Of a DNA stretch of 64,000 bases, positions 45,562-54,815 are shown piece by piece (within the stretch, counting starts at the first letter, position 1; each line of letters begins with the position of its first letter). Source of the DNA: Ruegeria arenilitoris (lineage in GTDB: Bacteria > Pseudomonadota > Alphaproteobacteria > Rhodobacterales > Rhodobacteraceae). The notes beneath the pieces are model-generated. The model saw only the letters and a program-made list of their open reading frames with translations, did not search any database and was not told the DNA's origin. The stretch spans positions 62,001-126,000 of the forward strand of contig NZ_WQCA01000007.1 of assembly GCF_013032445.1 (NCBI RefSeq). Reading direction: 5' to 3'. The position numbers were made by a program, and so were the translations under genes.

Positions 45562-47629
45562 ATGCCGGCCCCTACCTCATGCGCCGCGGCCGTATTTTCT
45601 ATTTCCGAAAACGCTTGCCAAAAAACTGTCAAACTAGGTCCCAAGCCAGTTTCTTTGCCTGTCGCTGCGAACCGACCTCCTGCTCGACGCCGTGAAGCGC
45701 GCAGCCGCGTTGCTCACCGTCCTCGAGCAGATGGAGAAAGCACACGTGGACGCACTGACCAAAGATTCGCCTAACCCCGAGACCGCCAAAGCCGTCTTGA
45801 CCGAGATGCTACGCTCAGCACTTGAGGGCATGCTACAAGAGCAAAACCAAGACACAGCCTTGAGCGCTGGTGAGGTCGACCAAAAGATCGAAGCGCTACA
45901 GGAAGAAAACCGACGTCTCCGGCAGGCCGCAAGGAACAGACAATGGACCGTCGTCGAGCCTTTGCTGCACGACGCCGGAGACCGCGTTGCCCTAAAACTT
46001 CCAACGCCAATTTCAAACGATCTGGGCAAACGTGCGACAGCTTTGCAACGTCGGCTCAATGAAGTGGAAATTGCCGTGCAAGAAGGCGATGACGTGCGCT
46101 ATGCCAGTTCGGATCTCTTGGCTGAACACGGGCTGGATGACTTCGACAAGTTCGTTCAGGCACCAGTTCTACTATCCCAGGCGCGGGCAAGGACCGACGA
46201 AAACTACCCTTCCGATGATATGAAGAAAATAACAGCCTCCGTCTACCGGCTGATGGAGGAATATCTCGGCGACATCCCGGTCGCTTCTCTCACGAAAGAA
46301 AGACAGAAAGAGTTTTTGGGATGGGCATCCCGATTGCCCCGCACCCAGGGCAAGTCGCACGGCCGAAACCGCTTCGAGAGCGAAGGGAAAAGCATAACCA
46401 AGGAATTTGAGATTTCTCAGGCAGACGCCGCCGATTTCCAAGTTATGGAGGAGGTCCGCGCCATTGAGAGACTATCCAATCCCGAAAAGCGTGCCTTGCT
46501 TGTAGAACGTCTGGTACCGCGCGTAACCCTGTGTACACTCAAAAAGTATCGGGATGCGATGAACAGGATGTTCAAATCGGCTTCAGAACTCGGTCCGGAA
46601 ATTCCTAAAGCTATTTCCTACAAAGAAATGCAAAGGCACATCCAGTCACTTGAACCTGACGATGAGCTCCATGTACGCGTCACGAAACCTAAAAACCGGA
46701 TGCCCTGGACTACGGAGCGGATCGCGCGGCTCTAGACGTCGCCGATCTATTCGGGAGCAGCGTCTGAGCATCGCCTCTGGCAACGAGGCAAGGTGATCGT
46801 ACGGGATGCCGATTATTGGGTGCCCCTGATCGTTTTATCCATCGGTTCTCGCATTGAGGAGATTTTGTTGCTGAAACGCAGTGATATCCGGTTTCGCGAC
46901 GGCACCTATCTCTTGGCGATCGCGTCTGGACCAGAAGCCGTGGGCAAGTCAGAGGACAGCAAGCGGTTTATCCCTATCCCACAGATCCTGCTGGACTTGG
47001 GGTTCGTCGAATGGTTCAAGTCACTCTGTGACGATCACGGCCCACTGCTCTTTCCCGAGGCGGTGCGCCGATCGAAAACGGGTGACGTGACCAGCGCCTA
47101 CGGCAAGCATCTACGACGTATTTTCGGACATCTTGGCATCGGTGATTTCGACGAGGATTTCTATGCGCTTCGCAAGACCTTCTCGAGCATGTTTAAACGC
47201 GAGATGGTGGTTGACGGCGAACGGCAGGCAATCGCTGGGCACAAGAATGGCAATGTCCTGAACATCCACTATACTGCACACCATGTCCAAGACCTTAAAA
47301 AAGCTGTCGGCAAGGCGAATTTCAAGCTGATGATCGGCAAAAAGTACCGCTATGGCTTCCCGGTTATCCTGGCCTGCAACCTCGCCCAAAGCTCTACACT
47401 GGAAATAGAAGTAACTCTTGATGAATGCTGTCAAGCCGAAAGCGTCAGGGTAAAAGATCCACAATTGGAAAAGCCGCTTTTCCATATGCAAGGGATCGGG
47501 AGCCTCTCTGACGCCGCACTCAAGAAAGCGGCCACTAAGCTTCGTGAGGTGACTGACCTACGGCCCCTGAAATTGCCGAAATACAAACTGAAGCGCGCAG
47601 CATTTGAACACTTGCTGGCACTCGCTTAG
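45562..47629 (+). pseudogene. tyrosine-type phage integrase, broken
   Basis: An integrase whose sequence is spread over several frames. The N-terminus (RRGRIFYFRKRLPK near 45580) is read in another frame from the bulk, so one base is missing in the A run at 45620-45625. An in-frame TAG lies at 45635. Translation resumes VPSQFLCLSLRTDLLLDAVK and is open to a second in-frame TAG at 46733, after which TSPIYSGAASEHRLWQRGK continues in the same frame. The catalytic end has SIGSRIEEILLL (Arg), YALRKTFSSMF (Arg; the usual His is Tyr), IAGHKNGN and the tyrosine in NIHYTAHH. It is next to tRNA-Gln, its likely target. Confidence 0.85.
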
Positions 47630-47966
47630 CAGTTATGAGAGTGGCTTTCAAACCTGGCGCGAACACTCGCGCCAGTTACTACTTGGGCGGAAAACCGGTA
47701 GTTCGCTGCATTTTCAATAAACCGACGAGTCGGGGAACAAGCGGACTTTGATCAACCGGCCTGTCTGGATACTGACAGCCCCGGTCTCGCAACGGGATGC
47801 GAGTGATATTGTCGACCTGCTGTTGGTTCTGGATGGAAAGATCTGAAAGCCAAAAGAAAAAGAAACTGGCCGCGCCCCAAAGCACTGACATGGCATAGAG
47901 AGAACACTTTTTGCCAAATGGCCACGGAAGGTTCCGCTCCTAAGAAAAAATTATTAGCCTGCCAAT
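47630..47966. other. gap between integrase and helicase fusion
   Basis: No complete gene. It holds a perfect hairpin TGGCGCGA/TCGCGCCA with a 4-base loop at 47655-47674, just after the integrase, and a 41-codon open frame without a start at 47721-47846 whose translation (TLINRPVWILTAPVSQRDAS) looks protein-like and may be a remnant. The promoter of the helicase fusion is probably in the AT-rich last 80 bases. Confidence 0.4.
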
Positions 47967-50900
47967 ATGAAAAACTTAATTTCCCGTGGCATATCAAAGG
48001 CCCTTGGCCGTGGCAGACCAAAGCCGCTTGAAAAGCCAGAGGCTATTCCGCCGGGAATTAAGAGTATTCAAATGCCGCGGGAACATTCCAAAGTTTTGTC
48101 GCGCTGTCTGTCGATTGATCTGGAGATCGATCCCAAGGAAGCCAAGGTGTTCGCCTTTGCAGCCGTGCCGGAAGACGATGGAGATGGGATTGTTCATCGG
48201 AAAGGTGATCCGAAGGCCGCGCTTGAAAAGCTCGACTTGTTTTGCGCCGGTTTCGCACATGTCATTGGGCACAATATTCTGCGCCATGACCTGCCGCATC
48301 TCATGGCGGTCTCGCCGCGCTTCGCAAAGCTCGCGGACGGTCCGATTGACACGCTGTGGCTCAACCCCTTGGCGTTCCCGCGCAATCCCTACCATCATCT
48401 GGTCAAGCACTACCGCGATGGGCGGCTTCAAAGTGGTCACGTCAATGATCCCGAGCTCGACGCGCGTCTTGTGTTCGAGGTTCTTCGCAACCAGATCGAC
48501 GCCTTCGTATCGCTGAACACGTTGTCGCCAGAAACGATGATGGCCTATCACTGGTTGTGCTGCCGAGGTCCCGGTAGCGACGGATTTGATCGGTTGTTCA
48601 GCGACGTGCGCGGGGCGCCTATCCCGACAGAAGCAGAAGCGCACAAGGCCATTCAGAAGTTGCTTAAAGACTTGGCCTGCGGCGCGCAGGTGGACGGCTT
48701 GCTCGAGCGGCTCTCGGACACTGGGCTGGGCTGGCCGATGGCATATGCCCTTGCCTGGATTTCGGTCGCTGGTGGGGATTCTGTTATGCCGCCTTGGGTG
48801 CGGGCGCAATTCCGTGACGCAGCAGGGCTCGTCAAAGACCTGAGAGATACGAATTGTCGTGATCCGCACTGTGCCTATTGCGCAGAGCACAACGATCCCA
48901 CCCGAGCACTCGAACGTTGGTTCGGCTTCCCATGTTTCCGCCCAGAACCAGTCGACGAGGACGGACGCCCGCTTCAAGAAAAGATCGTGGAGACGGCAAT
49001 GGAAGGCGACAACCTCTTGGGTATCCTTCCAACGGGCACGGGTAAGTCTATCTGCTATCAGATTCCCGCGCTGTCTCGGTTCGACAAGACCGGGGCATTG
49101 ACCGTCGTTATATCACCGCTTGTGGCGCTGATGGCAGACCAGGTTCAGGGCTTGGTTCGGGCCGGAATTTCCTCGGCGGTTACGATAAACGGGCTATTGT
49201 CTTTGCCCGAGCGTCAGGATGCGCTTGACAAGGTGCGGCTTGGGGATGCTGCGATCCTTTTGATTTCGCCCGAACAACTGCGCAGCACAACAGTTCGGTC
49301 CGTTCTGGCACAGCGCGAGGTAGGGCTGTGGGTGCTGGACGAGGCTCACTGCGTGTCTAAATGGGGGCACGATTTCCGACCCGACTATCGCTACGTTTCG
49401 CGGTTTATCAAGGAAAGCTCATCCGATGAGCCGGCTCCGGTACTTTGCTTGACCGCAACGGCAAAGCCGGACGTCGTGCAGGACATCCGCAGTCATTTCA
49501 AAGAGCGGTTGGGGTCCGAACTGGCGTTGATCGATGGTGGCGCGTCGCGTTCAAACCTGAGCTTCCAGGTGCTGCCAACACAGCGGGCGACCAAGATGAC
49601 CGATATCCTCGACACGATCGAGGCCCAACTTCCTCGCGAGGGCGTGTCTGGGGCGGTCGTCTATTGTGCGACCCGAAACTCTACAGAGCGCGTGGCGGAG
49701 TTCTTAAAACAACAGGGCATCGCCGCTGAACGGTATCACGCGGGCCTTAGCGCCGATGACAAGCGTGAGATTCAAGAGGACTTCCGCGTCGGCAATCTGC
49801 GCGTGATCGCGGCCACCAACGCCTTTGGGATGGGCGTCGACAAGCCGGACATCCGTCTGGTGGTACACGGAGATGTGCCGGGGTCACTGGAAAACTACTT
49901 GCAGGAGGCGGGTCGCGCCGGACGGGACCGCGAGCCTGCAAACTGCGTCCTGTTGTTCAATACTGAAGACGTTGATCGTCAGTTCAGCCTCAGTGCGCGT
50001 TCTCGACTCGCGCGGCACGAAATCGGCGCGATCCTGAAGGCGCTTCGGCGTCTTGATGCTCGGACAGGAAAAGGCGGTGAAGTTGTCGCAACACCCGGTG
50101 AGATCGTTCATGAGGAGAAAGAACGAGATTTCCAGCGGGACAGCAATACCGACGATACGCGAGTTAAGACGGCCGTCGCCTGGCTGGAAGAAGCACATCT
50201 TCTGAACCGCGAAGAAAACCGGGTGCAGGTGTTCCCCGCCTCGCTCCGAGTAAGAAGCATGAAGGAGGTCCGCGAAATCCTTGCATCCGCTGAGATCACC
50301 GAGCGGCAGCGCGAGGATCTGGCCGCCATAGTGCTGCATATCATCAACGCGCCGCAGGAAGAGGGCATCACCACGGACGAGCTCTGCGGGGTCACTGGAC
50401 TGACGATGTCGGGCGTTCGCAAAGCTCTGGCGGATCTCGAGGCCCTGGGGGTTGCAAAGGATGATACAAACATCACCATCTTCGTGCATGTGCGTGTCGA
50501 GAATGCCTCGCCGAAACGATTCCAAGCGGCATCCCGGTTGGAAGCTGACCTGATTGCGATCCTTAGAGAGCAAGCGCCAGACGCGGACATCAATGAGGCT
50601 GTGCCCTGCCATCTGGCCTCAGTGGCGCAGGCCCTGCGGGAGCGAGGACACGCCTCCGTGAGGCCCGATATTGTCGAGGGGTTGCTCCGCGGGATTGCGC
50701 AGGATGGCCGCGACATGGATGGCGGAAAAGGCAATATTGGCCTGCGCAAGGTGTCCAAAGGCAGTGTCATGGCGCGAATGCAAAGATCATGGGGGGTAAT
50801 CGAACAGACCGCTCAGCTTCGCAGGCAGGCCGCAGAGCGTTTGGTTTCATACTTGATCAACAAGGTTCAGGCCGGCCTGCGTGGGAAAGATGTTCCTGTC

Positions 50901-53216
50901 GAAACCACGCTTGGCGACCTTCTTGCAGCAATCAACAGCGATGCGCTGTTACGGACATCTGTCAATGACCCTGCAAAGCTGATGGACCGGGCGCTTCTAT
51001 GGTTGCACGAACAGCAGGTGGTGACTCTGGGCAAGGGTTTGTCCGTGTTCCGCTCGGCCATGACGTTGCACATCAATCGGAAAGGCGGCGCTTTTACCAC
51101 TCAGCATTTCGCGCCGCTCGAAGACCACTACACCGAACAGACCGTCCAGACCCACGTGATGGCGGCCTATGCGAGCAAGGGCATCGACGATATCGATCAG
51201 GCTCAGCGACTCGCACATGACTATTTCGCAATGGAGCAGTCCGACTTCATGAAAGCTTGGATGCCGGGGAAAATTTCGGAGTTCAGACGGCAGGCAACGC
51301 CTCAGTCTTACGCTGAGATCGTCGACAATCTGGGGAATTCGACACAGGAGCAGATCGTTCGTGACGACCGCGAACAGACCAATGTGCTGGTGCTCGCGGG
51401 GCCGGGATCGGGTAAGACACGCGTATTGGTCCATCGCGTTGCCAATCTGGTCAGGATTAAACGCGAAGATCCAAACGGAATACTGGTGCTCGCTTACAAT
51501 CGCCACGCGGCCGCCGAGATCCGGGAACGCATGCGTCTACTGATCGGCGAAGATGCTCGCTTCGTGACGGTCTTGACCATCCATGCCTTAGCCATGAGGT
51601 TGATTGGCGCGAGTTTCGCCGGACGGGTGCCGACCGATGAACCTGATTTCGAGACGCTTCTAATCGATGCGGCACGTCTCTTGCGTGGCGACGGGCTGGA
51701 CAAAATCGAGGCCGAAGCCTTGCGAGAGACCTTGATCCAAGGGTTCCGATGGATTCTCGTGGACGAATATCAGGACGTTGGGCCTGAGGAATACGCCTTG
51801 ATCGCCGCGGTGGCCGGTCGCAGTATCGACGACCCCGATCAACGGATCAGCCTGTTCGCGGTCGGCGATGACGACCAGAATATCTATGCGTTTGCCGGCG
51901 CATCGGTGCGCCACATCCGGCAATTCGAACAGGATTATTCAGCCAAGCCGGTCTTTCTGACCGACAATTACCGCTCGTCGAAAAACGTCATCAGCGCAGC
52001 GAACGCCGTGATCGAAGGATCTCGGGAACGTATGAAAACAGGGCATGGGATTACTGTCGACAAATCGCGGCAAAAGGACCCCGCCGGGGGTATCATGGAA
52101 AGCCTCGACCCGGTTGCGCAGGGGCGGGTCCAAATCCTTGGCTGCCCAGCCGGAAATGACGCTCAGGCCCTTGCGGCGGTCAACGAGATGATCCGCCTGT
52201 CAAAACTGATCCCGGATTGGAGCTGGAAGGGCGCGGCAATCATTTCTCGTGATTGGCGCAAGCTTCTGCCAGTCCGCGACTTTGCCGAGGCGCATGGAAT
52301 TCCAGTCGAAATGGCAAACGAAAACTTGCCAAGTGTTTGGCGCACCCGTGAGATGCGGAGGTTCATCGACGGCCTTCGCGAGAGGCAGGCAGCTTTGGTC
52401 AGCTTGAGCGATCTTACCGAAACCCTGAACACGATACCCTCAAGCCGTTGGACTGACCGGATCGGCGAGGGACTTGGCCAACTTGCTCGTGAAGTTGATG
52501 GCAAAGCGCTCCCGAGCCCTGACGTGATCGAATGGTTTGCTGAATGGTCGAAAGACTCATGGGGCGAGCAACGTGGCCTCAAATTGTTGACGGCGCACCG
52601 CGCGAAAGGTCTCGAATTTGACGATGTCGTGATCCTGGATGGCGGTTGGGAACGGCCCTCGCGAAACGAAGATCAGGACGCGCCGAGGCGTTTGTTCTAT
52701 GTCGCCATGACACGTGCGCGGCGCAATTTGATCGTCATGAGTAACGACAATCACGAATACCTTCCCACCGAGTCGCCTTCCGTCGTTAAGCGGCACGTGG
52801 TGCCCGACTTGGCGACAGTCCCTGGCCCGCGTCGGTTCTTTCAATCGCCAGAGATGAAGATGGTCGACTTGTCGTTCGCAGGGCGCCAAGGTGATCGGCA
52901 CATTGTTCATAAAGCGATCGCTGAAGCGCAGGTCGGTGCGCCAATTAAGCTCGCCAGTGTCGGAGATCGCTGGCAGATCGAGGATCTTCAAGGGCGGGCC
53001 CTCGGGCGGATGGCAAAAGCATTCGTGCCCCCGATGGGCACGAAATTTGTAACCGGCGAGATCGCGGCCATCATACACTGGCGTAAGGAAGATGCCGATG
53101 AGAGTTTTCGTCACCTGATGAAACGGGCCAGTTGGGAAGTCGTTGTGCCTGAACTTATCTTCGAAGAGGTCAAGGGGGCTGAAAGGATTTTCGGAAAGTA
53201 CCAGAACGGCAAGTAG
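47967..53216 (+). CDS. DEDDh exonuclease-RecQ helicase-UvrD helicase fusion protein
   Basis: A 1749-residue protein with three enzymatic parts. Residues about 45-180 are a DnaQ-like 3'-5' exonuclease: LSIDLEI (motif I), IGHNILRHDLPHL near 100-112, HVNDPELDA near 158-166. Residues about 340-690 are RecQ-type SF2 helicase: GILPTGTGKS (352), DEAHC (457), QEAGRAGRDRE (645); no zinc cysteines follow, but a winged-helix-like segment does. Residues about 1130-1600 are UvrD/Rep SF1 helicase: LAGPGSGKT (1142), VDEYQD (1264), DDQNIYAF (1300), TDNYRSS (1331), LLTAHRAKGLEFD (1539), YVAMTRARRNL (1577). About 150 residues follow, ending in an unassigned domain. No membrane segment. All catalytic motifs look intact. 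It lies alone in an island and resembles anti-phage proteins; a repair role is the alternative. Confidence 0.9.
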   Translation: MKNLISRGISKALGRGRPKPLEKPEAIPPGIKSIQMPREHSKVLSRCLSIDLEIDPKEAKVFAFAAVPEDDGDGIVHRKGDPKAALEKLDLFCAGFAHVIGHNILRHDLPHLMAVSPRFAKLADGPIDTLWLNPLAFPRNPYHHLVKHYRDGRLQSGHVNDPELDARLVFEVLRNQIDAFVSLNTLSPETMMAYHWLCCRGPGSDGFDRLFSDVRGAPIPTEAEAHKAIQKLLKDLACGAQVDGLLERLSDTGLGWPMAYALAWISVAGGDSVMPPWVRAQFRDAAGLVKDLRDTNCRDPHCAYCAEHNDPTRALERWFGFPCFRPEPVDEDGRPLQEKIVETAMEGDNLLGILPTGTGKSICYQIPALSRFDKTGALTVVISPLVALMADQVQGLVRAGISSAVTINGLLSLPERQDALDKVRLGDAAILLISPEQLRSTTVRSVLAQREVGLWVLDEAHCVSKWGHDFRPDYRYVSRFIKESSSDEPAPVLCLTATAKPDVVQDIRSHFKERLGSELALIDGGASRSNLSFQVLPTQRATKMTDILDTIEAQLPREGVSGAVVYCATRNSTERVAEFLKQQGIAAERYHAGLSADDKREIQEDFRVGNLRVIAATNAFGMGVDKPDIRLVVHGDVPGSLENYLQEAGRAGRDREPANCVLLFNTEDVDRQFSLSARSRLARHEIGAILKALRRLDARTGKGGEVVATPGEIVHEEKERDFQRDSNTDDTRVKTAVAWLEEAHLLNREENRVQVFPASLRVRSMKEVREILASAEITERQREDLAAIVLHIINAPQEEGITTDELCGVTGLTMSGVRKALADLEALGVAKDDTNITIFVHVRVENASPKRFQAASRLEADLIAILREQAPDADINEAVPCHLASVAQALRERGHASVRPDIVEGLLRGIAQDGRDMDGGKGNIGLRKVSKGSVMARMQRSWGVIEQTAQLRRQAAERLVSYLINKVQAGLRGKDVPVETTLGDLLAAINSDALLRTSVNDPAKLMDRALLWLHEQQVVTLGKGLSVFRSAMTLHINRKGGAFTTQHFAPLEDHYTEQTVQTHVMAAYASKGIDDIDQAQRLAHDYFAMEQSDFMKAWMPGKISEFRRQATPQSYAEIVDNLGNSTQEQIVRDDREQTNVLVLAGPGSGKTRVLVHRVANLVRIKREDPNGILVLAYNRHAAAEIRERMRLLIGEDARFVTVLTIHALAMRLIGASFAGRVPTDEPDFETLLIDAARLLRGDGLDKIEAEALRETLIQGFRWILVDEYQDVGPEEYALIAAVAGRSIDDPDQRISLFAVGDDDQNIYAFAGASVRHIRQFEQDYSAKPVFLTDNYRSSKNVISAANAVIEGSRERMKTGHGITVDKSRQKDPAGGIMESLDPVAQGRVQILGCPAGNDAQALAAVNEMIRLSKLIPDWSWKGAAIISRDWRKLLPVRDFAEAHGIPVEMANENLPSVWRTREMRRFIDGLRERQAALVSLSDLTETLNTIPSSRWTDRIGEGLGQLAREVDGKALPSPDVIEWFAEWSKDSWGEQRGLKLLTAHRAKGLEFDDVVILDGGWERPSRNEDQDAPRRLFYVAMTRARRNLIVMSNDNHEYLPTESPSVVKRHVVPDLATVPGPRRFFQSPEMKMVDLSFAGRQGDRHIVHKAIAEAQVGAPIKLASVGDRWQIEDLQGRALGRMAKAFVPPMGTKFVTGEIAAIIHWRKEDADESFRHLMKRASWEVVVPELIFEEVKGAERIFGKYQNGK

Positions 53217-53394
53217 GGCGGGAAGCAGACCTTCGCCGTAGGTGCGAAAGCAACTGGTCCGATCTCTGAAAGCGGTCATTCAGAGTCTATAGACAAGTTC
53301 AGTAAGGCAGCAGCATCCGTATTTTACTTCGCCGTGCGACCAGCCTCAGACAGACCGAAAGCATGCCTTTACGGCCACTTTTTTTTATGATTGA
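53217..53394. other. short gap after helicase fusion
   Basis: About 180 bases without a gene. A run of eight T (53380-53387) follows a partial palindrome around GCATGC; it could act as terminator for the fusion gene, but the stem is poor. Confidence 0.3.
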
Positions 53395-53672
53395 TCAGGT
53401 TGCGCCTCCGGCCAGAGTCATTCTTTGCAAGAAACCTTGATCTTTGGTTTGGTCGTAAATATGGATATCTGGGTGAGCTTTTGGTTGCCACACGCGCCCA
53501 AACTCAACGGAGCATGAAACAGGCATTGCCGGAAAGACCATTAGTTCGACATCCATTCCGTGGACGTTCTTTATTTCATCAAGGGTCGAACGAACGATGG
53601 TCCTGAAGCGACTAAGGTCTTCCTTGTGCCTTATGACACCGTGTTTCTGTGGCCACCAGCCTTGGCTAACTG
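53395..53672 (-). pseudogene. C-terminal remnant of a SAVED-domain protein
   Basis: An open frame of about 90 codons with no start of its own, ending at a TGA at 53395. It reads WWPQKHGVIRHKEDLSRFRT, then TLDEIKNVHGMDVELMVFPA, MPVSCSVEFGRVWQPKAHPD and IHIYDQTKDQGFLQRMTLAG. The FPAMP-S--VE-GR---PKA and IYDQ pattern is that of the C-terminal part of SAVED domains, which bind cyclic oligonucleotides in CBASS effectors. The N-terminal effector half and the sensing-site start are missing, cut off by LysR-like sequence near 53660-53675. It has been found by reading the minus strand without requiring a start codon. Confidence 0.6.
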
Positions 53673-54048
53673 ACGACCGATCGCCACACCTCCGCCATCG
53701 ATTGCGGCCTGGATCGCCACATTATAGTCGTTGAGCGGCATCCGTCTCACGCCCGCCATATCGATACCGCGCACCTCCGCCCAAGACTGCCATTTCTGCT
53801 CCTTACCGCTCATGAGTAGCTATTCGTCAGACAGGTCGCTGAGTGGAAGGGTTCGCTCAGAGTGTGCAACGGGGGCAAACTTTTCGACATGCAGCAGCCG
53901 GGCATCCACACCCTTCCACGGGACGGTTCCGAACCTCATGCCCAGATCAGCCTCGTCGCGAGCAAAGCTGACAATCTCGAGTGTCGGGTCCAGTTCAATG
54001 TCAATCCTTGGATGCGCATCCGAAAAAGAGGCAAGACGCGACATGAGC
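53673..54048 (-). pseudogene. LysR effector-binding domain fragment
   Basis: A GcvA-like LysR fragment lacking the DNA-binding end. It begins RLMSRLASFSDAHPRIDIEL, continues EADLGMRFGTVPWKGVDARL and reaches LSDLSDE, where a TAG (53820-53822) interrupts the frame. The same frame then goes on LLMSGKEQKWQSWAEVRG and NVAIQAAIDGGGVAIGR. Upstream homology stops at the terminator of the dctM fragment, and downstream it stops at the SAVED remnant. It cannot make a functional regulator. Confidence 0.75.
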
Positions 54049-54049
54049 C

Positions 54050-54092
54050 GGAAAAAAGAAGAACCCCGAGCCAACCAAATAGCCCGGGGTTC
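54050..54092 (-). terminator. intrinsic terminator of the dctM fragment
   Basis: On the minus strand a stem of eight pairs, GAACCCCG with CGGGGTTC, closes a 16-base loop and is followed by TTCTTCTTTTTT. It starts 20 bases after the dctM stop codon, so the dctM 3' end is preserved with its native terminator. Confidence 0.7.
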
Positions 54093-54111
54093 AATATTGG
54101 GTCCTTTATGC

Positions 54112-54815
54112 TTACAGCGGTAGCAAAGCCAATGTGATGAACGGGAATGCCACCAGGATCACTACGCGGATCAGATCTGAACCCACGAAGTAGAGCACGG
54201 CCTTATGGGTCTCGACCATTGGCGTCCTCCTATCCATCGCGTTGATCACGAAGAGGTTCATCGCAACTGGTGGAGTGATGAGACCGACCTCAACAACGAT
54301 GAGAACGAGGATAACGAACCAGATTGCTGTGTATTCGATATTTACTCGGCCAAGCGCCCCCTGGTTAACGCCGCGAAGACCAAGCTCGCGCGTCATTTCG
54401 CGGGTCAGTTCCTGACCACTGGCAAGGATGGACCGCGCTTCTTCCACCAGGGCCGCTGAAACTTCAGCTCCGCTTGTGACGAATGCTTCGAGTTTTGCCG
54501 ACTGCAGTTCAACCATAGAAACAAGTCCGAAATCCAGTTCCTGCATAATCGGCCAGAAGATCGGGATCGTTAGAAGGATCATGGACAGACTATCCATCAG
54601 GCAGCCCAACAGAAGATAGAAGACCAGAATTACGATCAGGATCAGCCATGGGCTCAAGCCGCTAGCCGCGACCCATGCGGCACCTTCTTTTGGCAGCTGG
54701 GTCAGGGCCAGAAAGCCATTATAAAACGCCGCCCCCAGTACAATGAAGAAGATCATGGCGGTTGCACGCGCTGTCACGAAAAAGCTTTCCGACAGAGTTG
54801 CTCGGGTCCAGCCGG
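54112..54815 (-). pseudogene. TRAP transporter large permease (DctM), C-terminal half
   Basis: About 230 residues of the roughly 430 of a DctM-type membrane subunit. It reads RATLSESFFVTARATAMIFF, then VFYLLLGCLMDSLSMILLTI, ending with VEVGLITPPVAMNLFVINAM, a family hallmark, and a last hydrophobic stretch. An insert of about 55 hydrophilic residues between two membrane segments (near VELQSAKLEAFVTSGAEVSA) is longer than usual. The N-terminal half and the DctP and DctQ partners are absent; the join to transposase sequence is near 54815. Confidence 0.8.

Noticed and set aside
53391..53606. A 71-codon plus-strand frame after the helicase fusion.
   Set aside because: The minus strand here gives the SAVED-like translation, and the plus-strand frame shows no family character, so it is the shadow.
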